NCBI RefSeq assembly: GCF_001667145.1
Contig: NZ_LZIF01000075.1
Location: 124,001-188,000 of the forward strand
Length of the DNA: 64,000 bases
DNA from: Mycobacterium sp. 852002-51971_SCH5477799-a
Lineage (GTDB): Bacteria; Actinomycetota; Actinomycetes; Mycobacteriales; Mycobacteriaceae
Direction: 5' to 3'
Under the pieces are notes generated by a model. The model saw only the letters and a list, made by a program, of their open reading frames with translations, did no database searches and was not told where the DNA came from. Shown here piece by piece: positions 59,978 through 64,000 of the stretch (position 1 is the stretch's first letter; every line of letters starts with the position of its first letter). The translations under genes and the position numbers were made by a program.

Positions 59978-60915
59978 CGACGGCGGCGCTCGACACGCAG
60001 CTGCAGGGCTACCTCGACCATCTGACGATCGAGCGCGGCGTCGCCGCGAACACCCTCAGCTCGTACAGCCGCGACCTGCGCCGCTACACAAAACACTTGT
60101 CCGACCGTGGAATCCACGACCTCGCCAAGGTGGGGGAGAACGACGTCAGCGAATTCCTGGTGGCGCTGCGCCGCGGCGATCCCGACACCGGGGCCGCCGC
60201 GCTGTCCGCGGTGTCCGCGGCGCGGGCGCTGATCGCGGTGCGGGGCCTGCATCGATTCGCCGCCGCCGAAGGGCTGGCCGAACTCGACGTGGCGCGTGCC
60301 GTCCGGCCACCGACGCCGGGCCGACGACTGCCCAAAAGTTTGACGATCGACCAGGTGCTGGCGTTACTGGAGGCCGCGGGCGGCGACAGCCCTGCCGACG
60401 GCCCGCTGACCCTGCGTAACCGGGCGCTGCTGGAACTCCTGTACTCCACCGGCGCGCGCATCTCCGAAGCGGTCGGCCTCGACGTCGACGACGTCGACAC
60501 GCACGCGCGCTCGGTGTTGTTGCGCGGCAAGGGCGGTAAGCAACGGCTGGTGCCGATCGGGCGTCCCGCCGTCGCGGCCCTGGACGCATACCTGGTGCGG
60601 GGCCGTTCGGAGTTGGCGCGCCGCGGGCGCGGAACGCCGGGCATCTTCCTCAATGTGCGCGGGGGGCGGTTGTCGCGGCAAAGCGCGTGGCAGGTCCTGC
60701 AGGACGCGGCCGAGCGTGCCGGCATCACCTCGGGGGTGTCGCCGCACATGCTGCGGCATTCCTTCGCGACCCACCTGCTGGAGGGCGGCGCCGACGTGCG
60801 GGTTGTGCAGGAGTTGCTCGGGCACGCCTCGGTGACGACGACGCAGATCTACACCATGGTCACCGTGCACGCGCTGCGCGAGGTGTGGGCCGGGGCCCAC
60901 CCGCGGGCGCAGTAG
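59974..60915 (+). CDS. xerD: Site-specific tyrosine recombinase XerD
   Basis: 313 residues. N-terminal SAM-like core-binding domain (about 5-95, [19 protein letters not shown]) and catalytic domain with [12 protein letters not shown] (first Arg), [15 protein letters not shown] (HxxR), [16 protein letters not shown] with Tyr293. Resolves chromosome dimers at dif with XerC. ATG 59974 overlaps the Nudix stop; an earlier in-frame ATG at 59929 lies inside the Nudix gene. Confidence 0.95.
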
Positions 60916-60930
60916 TCTTCTCCACCCCGC

Positions 60931-60947
60931 CCGGCCAGCTCAGCCGG
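60931..60947. terminator. Hairpin between convergent xerD and methyltransferase genes
   Basis: CCGGC CAGCTCA GCCGG: 5-bp GC arms with a 7-nt loop in the 33-nt gap between converging genes. There is no U-tract on either side, so it would be an atypical, short terminator. Confidence 0.25.
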
Positions 60948-60948
60948 C

Positions 60949-61704
60949 TCAGCCGCCGAGGTAGTCGGACTCCAGCACCAGGTCGGACACCAGTGTCTGG
61001 TACTCGACGTGGGCCTTGTGCTCGACGGTGTTGAACAGCTTGCCCTGCTGTCGCCGCATGTACTCGCGATACTTCGGCGCACCGGGCACCCGAACGTTGT
61101 CGGCGACCACGATGGAGCCCGGATGCAACCACTGCCGATCCAGGATGCTGTTCAGGTCGTCCAGGTAGGCGTCCTTGTCGTGATCGAGGAACACGAAATC
61201 CAGTGTGCCGGCGGTAAATCCATGTTCGTCGGCCAGCGCGTCCAGGGTGCGCCCACCATCGCCGATGGTGCCGACCACACACGTCACGCGGTCGGCGACG
61301 CCAGCGTGCGCCCAGATCTGGCGGGCGTTGGCGGCGTTGGCCTCGGCCAGTTCGACCGAGAACACCTTGGCCTTCGGGGCGGCCCTGGCGATGCGCAGGG
61401 CGCCGTATCCGCAGTAGGTGCCCAGCTCGAGCGCCAGCGACGGATCGGCGCGCCGCACGGCGGCGTCGAGCAGCAGCCCCTTCTCGTCGCCGACATTGAT
61501 CAGCAGCGACTTTTCGTACGCGAACTTGTCGATGGTGGCCAGCACGTCGTCGACGTCGCCGGCCCGGGCGTTCCGCAGGACGTACTCGACGGCGGCCGCC
61601 TCGCGCCCGTCACCGATCTGGCCGGTGGTGGTGATGTTCCGGGCGCCGGCGGCGATGCGCCAAAACGACCACCGCAGGAGAGGAATCCGTCGCTTGAGAT
61701 CCAT
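60949..61704 (-). CDS. SAM-dependent O-methyltransferase, catechol-O-methyltransferase type (Rv1703c)
   Basis: 251 residues. Methyltransf_3 fold: LALELGTYCGYGALRIA (SAM loop), FSVELAEANAANAR, DFVFLDHDKDAYLDDL (metal-binding Asp region), VVADNVRVPGAP. Preceded by a 60-residue N-terminal extension starting MDLKRRIPLLRWSFW. ATG 61704 is preferred: TATCGT lies 7 nt upstream, the right place for a -10 box of a leaderless message. In-frame ATG/GTG codons up to 61740 would extend it by 12 residues. Substrate unknown. Confidence 0.85.
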   Translation of the reverse strand: MDLKRRIPLLRWSFWRIAAGARNITTTGQIGDGREAAAVEYVLRNARAGDVDDVLATIDKFAYEKSLLINVGDEKGLLLDAAVRRADPSLALELGTYCGYGALRIARAAPKAKVFSVELAEANAANARQIWAHAGVADRVTCVVGTIGDGGRTLDALADEHGFTAGTLDFVFLDHDKDAYLDDLNSILDRQWLHPGSIVVADNVRVPGAPKYREYMRRQQGKLFNTVEHKAHVEYQTLVSDLVLESDYLGG

Positions 61705-61941
61705 AGACGTCACGATAGGCCGTGGACTCATCGCGCCCATCGCCCGTGGTGGTGACGATGGACCATTCGCTAGAGCGATAGCGCCGGTGCTAGCGCGTTT
61801 CGGAGTCGCATCGCCCTCCGAAATTGGTGCTGCTGTGACTGAAGTTAACAGGCTGTCGGGATGTGCGTTCTACCACCCAATTTTGCGCATATTAGCTGGT
61901 TAATTGCCTGCGGGTCGCCGGGTTTCGCGCCACGAACCCGT

Positions 61942-61947
61942 TAGACT
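61942..61947 (+). promoter_or_regulatory. Candidate -10 element upstream of parA-like gene
   Basis: TAGACT fits TAnnnT and lies 35 nt before the ATG, in the 277-nt divergent gap between the methyltransferase and parA-like genes. No convincing -35. The rest of this gap is moderately AT-rich with no gene visible. Confidence 0.3.
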
Positions 61948-61981
61948 TTCCGACGATGTTCACCTCCCGAACACCCCCGCC

Positions 61982-62845
61982 ATGACCGAGCAGCCGGACA
62001 CCGGCGCCGAGCTCGGCCTGACCGGGCGGCCGCTCCGGGAGATCCCGGAGCCACAGCCGCGCACCTCGCACGGCCCGGCCAAGGTCATCGCCATGTGCAA
62101 CCAGAAAGGCGGCGTCGGCAAGACCACGTCCACCATCAACCTGGGCGCCGCGCTCGCCGAATACGGCCGCCGGGTGCTGCTGGTGGACATGGATCCGCAG
62201 GGCGCGCTGTCGGCGGGCCTGGGCGTGCCGCATTACGAGCTGGACAAGACCATCCACAACGTCCTGGTCGAGCCGCGGGTGTCGATCGACGACGTGTTGC
62301 TGCAGACCCGCGTCAAGCACATGGACCTGGTGCCCAGCAACATCGACCTGTCGGCCGCCGAGATTCAGCTGGTCAACGAGGTGGGACGCGAGCAGACGCT
62401 GGGCCGCGCGCTGCACCCGGTGCTCGATCGCTACGACTACGTGCTGATCGACTGCCAGCCCTCGCTGGGGTTGCTCACGGTCAACGGCCTGGCCTGTGCC
62501 GACGGCGTGGTGATCCCCACCGAGTGCGAGTACTTCTCGCTGCGCGGGCTGGCGCTGCTGACCGACACCGTCGATAAGGTGCGCGACCGGCTCAACCCGA
62601 AGCTCGAGATCAGCGGGATCCTGCTTACCCGATACGACCCCCGCACGGTCAACTCGCGCGAGGTGATGGCCCGGGTGGTGGAGCGGTTCGGCGACCTGGT
62701 CTTCGACACCGTCATCACCCGCACTGTCCGATTCCCGGAGACCAGCGTCGCCGGCGAACCCATCACCACGTGGGCCCCGCGATCCACGGGGGCCATCGCC
62801 TATCGCGCGCTGGCCCGCGAGTTCATCGACCGATTCGGCGCGTGA
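61982..62845 (+). CDS. ParA/Soj-like chromosome-partition ATPase (Rv1708 type)
   Basis: 287 residues. Deviant Walker A NQKGGVGKTTST near residue 40, Walker A' LLVDMDPQGAL, and Walker B-like YVLIDCQPSLGLLT. It lies with scpA and scpB rather than with parB near oriC, so it is the second ParA-type protein of mycobacteria, associated here with condensin loading (context inference). The ATG at 61982 is the first in-frame start after the possible promoter; earlier in-frame ATG/GTG codons give an unstructured extension. GTGA overlap with scpA. Confidence 0.9.
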   Translation: MTEQPDTGAELGLTGRPLREIPEPQPRTSHGPAKVIAMCNQKGGVGKTTSTINLGAALAEYGRRVLLVDMDPQGALSAGLGVPHYELDKTIHNVLVEPRVSIDDVLLQTRVKHMDLVPSNIDLSAAEIQLVNEVGREQTLGRALHPVLDRYDYVLIDCQPSLGLLTVNGLACADGVVIPTECEYFSLRGLALLTDTVDKVRDRLNPKLEISGILLTRYDPRTVNSREVMARVVERFGDLVFDTVITRTVRFPETSVAGEPITTWAPRSTGAIAYRALAREFIDRFGA

Positions 62846-63657
62846 ACGCGACCGAAACCGGTGAGGCGCCACAGCAGAACGGCTTCCAGGTTCGCCTGAC
62901 CAATTTCGAGGGCCCGTTCGACCTGTTGCTGCAGCTGATCTTTGCCCATCGCCTCGACGTGACGGAGGTGGCGCTGCACCAGGTCACCGACGACTTCATC
63001 GCCTACACCCGCGAGATCGGCCCGCAGCTGGAGCTGGAGGAGACCACGGCGTTCCTGGTGGTCGCCGCGACCTTGCTGGACTTGAAGACCGCCCGGCTGC
63101 TGCCCGCCGGACGGGTCGACGACGACGAAGACCTGGCGCTGCTGGAGGTCCGCGACCTGCTCTTCGCCCGGTTGCTGCAATATCGCGCGTTCAAGCACGT
63201 CGCCGAGATGTTCGCCGAGCTCGAGGCGACAGCCCTGCGCAGTTATCCGCGCTCGGTGTCGCTGGAGGACCGGTTCACCGCGCTGCTGCCCGAGGTGATG
63301 ATCGGCGTCGACGCCGAACGCTTCGCCCAAATCGCCGCGATCGCCTTCAGCCCGCGACCCGTGCCGACCGTGTCGGTCGGGCACCTGCACCAGGTGCAGG
63401 TGTCGGTTCCCGAGCAGGCCAAGAAGTTGTTGGCCATCCTGCAAGCGCGGGGCAGCGGTGCGTGGGCGACGTTCTCTGATCTGGTCGCCGACTGCGAGGC
63501 GTCGATGGAGGTGGTCGGGCGCTTCCTGGCGCTGCTCGAACTGTATCGGTCCCGGGCGGTAGCATTCGACCAGTCAGAGCCGCTTGGCGTGCTCCAAATC
63601 TCGTGGACCGGGGAACGTCCGGCGAGCGAAGCCTTGGTAGAAGTGCGGGACGAATAG
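62842..63657 (+). CDS. scpA: Segregation and condensation protein A (kleisin)
   Basis: 271 residues. Typical N-terminal FQVRLTNFEGPFDLLLQLI, a helical SMC-binding region (VTDDFIAYTREI, AATLLDLKTARLLP), and a C-terminal winged helix (WATFSDLVADCEASMEVVGRFLALLELYR). Bridges SMC with ScpB. GTG start in the stop of the ParA-like gene; the scpB start follows its stop immediately. Confidence 0.94.
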   Translation: MNATETGEAPQQNGFQVRLTNFEGPFDLLLQLIFAHRLDVTEVALHQVTDDFIAYTREIGPQLELEETTAFLVVAATLLDLKTARLLPAGRVDDDEDLALLEVRDLLFARLLQYRAFKHVAEMFAELEATALRSYPRSVSLEDRFTALLPEVMIGVDAERFAQIAAIAFSPRPVPTVSVGHLHQVQVSVPEQAKKLLAILQARGSGAWATFSDLVADCEASMEVVGRFLALLELYRSRAVAFDQSEPLGVLQISWTGERPASEALVEVRDE

Positions 63658-64000
63658 GTGACTGAAGATATGCCGGACGTCGATCTCCAAGCAGATCTCG
63701 ACGCGGGCATCCCGGACATCGCCGAAGTCGTGCCGATGGAGTCCGAAGAGCTCGGCTCGGTGCTCGAGGCGCTGCTGCTGGTGGTCGACACCCCGGTCAC
63801 CGCGGAGGCGCTGGCGTCGGCCACGCAGCAACCGGTGTACCGGATCGCCGCCAAGTTGCAGGAGATGGGCGAGCAACTCACCGAACGCGACAGCGGCATC
63901 GACTTGCGGAAAAACAGCGAGGGCTGGCGGATGTACACCCGCGCCCGGTTCGCGCCCTATGTCGAGAAACTGCTGCTGGACGGGGCGCGGTCCAAGCTCA
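63658..64000 (+). CDS. scpB: Segregation and condensation protein B, 3' end missing
   Basis: The first 114 residues are present, running off the window. MTEDMPDVDLQADLDAG is an acidic leader, followed by the first winged helix (LGSVLEALLLVVDTPVTAEALA, IAAKLQEMGEQL, GIDLRKNSEGWRMYTR). GTG start directly abuts the scpA stop. Confidence 0.92.
   Translation, partial: MTEDMPDVDLQADLDAGIPDIAEVVPMESEELGSVLEALLLVVDTPVTAEALASATQQPVYRIAAKLQEMGEQLTERDSGIDLRKNSEGWRMYTRARFAPYVEKLLLDGARSKL

Noticed and set aside
60916..60948. dif-like recombination site next to xerD
   Set aside because: The gap is GC-rich with a simple hairpin and lacks the AT-rich 28-bp XerC/XerD arm pattern.

Overview
The window is a contiguous piece of a high-GC Mycobacterium chromosome. 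Protein sequences and gene order follow the M. tuberculosis Rv1649-Rv1710 region closely (pheS-pheT, arg operon, pks10-7-8-9-11, Rv1683, mpg, tyrS, tlyA, recN, mctB, pyrG, xerD, parA-scpAB). It lacks PE_PGRS30 between pheT and argC and carries an accessory block that M. tuberculosis does not have here, so a slow-growing non-tuberculous species (possibly M. avium complex-like) fits best. The species call is inference; no rRNA or marker gene is present.

Layout. 1-3137: end of pheS and all of pheT. 3158-11634: arginine operon argC-J-B-D-F-R-G-H with 1-4 nt overlaps at most junctions and a perfect palindromic ARG operator touching the argC start. 11745-29994: polyketide island of two near-twin type III synthases (pks10, pks11) enclosing three type I genes: pks7 and pks8 (each a fully reducing KS-AT-DH-ER-KR-ACP module) and pks9 (KS-AT-ACP). 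The Pks9 ketosynthase has Gln in place of its active-site Cys (KS-Q, a decarboxylating loading domain). The terminal docking segments predict Pks9 -> Pks7 -> Pks8 although pks9 is transcribed last, and no thioesterase is present, so a type III synthase may offload the chain.

30033-39536 (minus strand): an intact ABC-F ATPase, a PAS-ANTAR protein, then a tightly packed cluster of membrane protein, gluconate-dehydrogenase-subunit-3-like protein, GMC flavoprotein, GH15 glycosidase, SDR and enolase-superfamily enzyme. This looks like a sugar or polyol oxidation operon. A SigF-like promoter, an inverted repeat, a possible 45-aa ORF and a decayed SDR lie in the 843-nt region upstream. 40380-45764: a lipase/acyl-CoA-synthetase fusion with a Trm112-like protein, then a TetR-controlled ABC exporter operon with a strong promoter, tandem 16-bp palindromes and a probably leaderless start. 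45839-47119: an orphan ammonium transporter with Glu at the first twin-His position.

47229-64000: conserved housekeeping run: mpg, tyrS, a DUF732 secreted protein, TPR protein, glycerol-3-phosphate phosphatase-like HAD, tlyA, nadK, recN, steA-mctB, pyrG, ADP-ribose pyrophosphatase, xerD, an O-methyltransferase, parA-like, scpA and the start of scpB. I saw no tRNA, rRNA, CRISPR array, insertion sequence or prophage.
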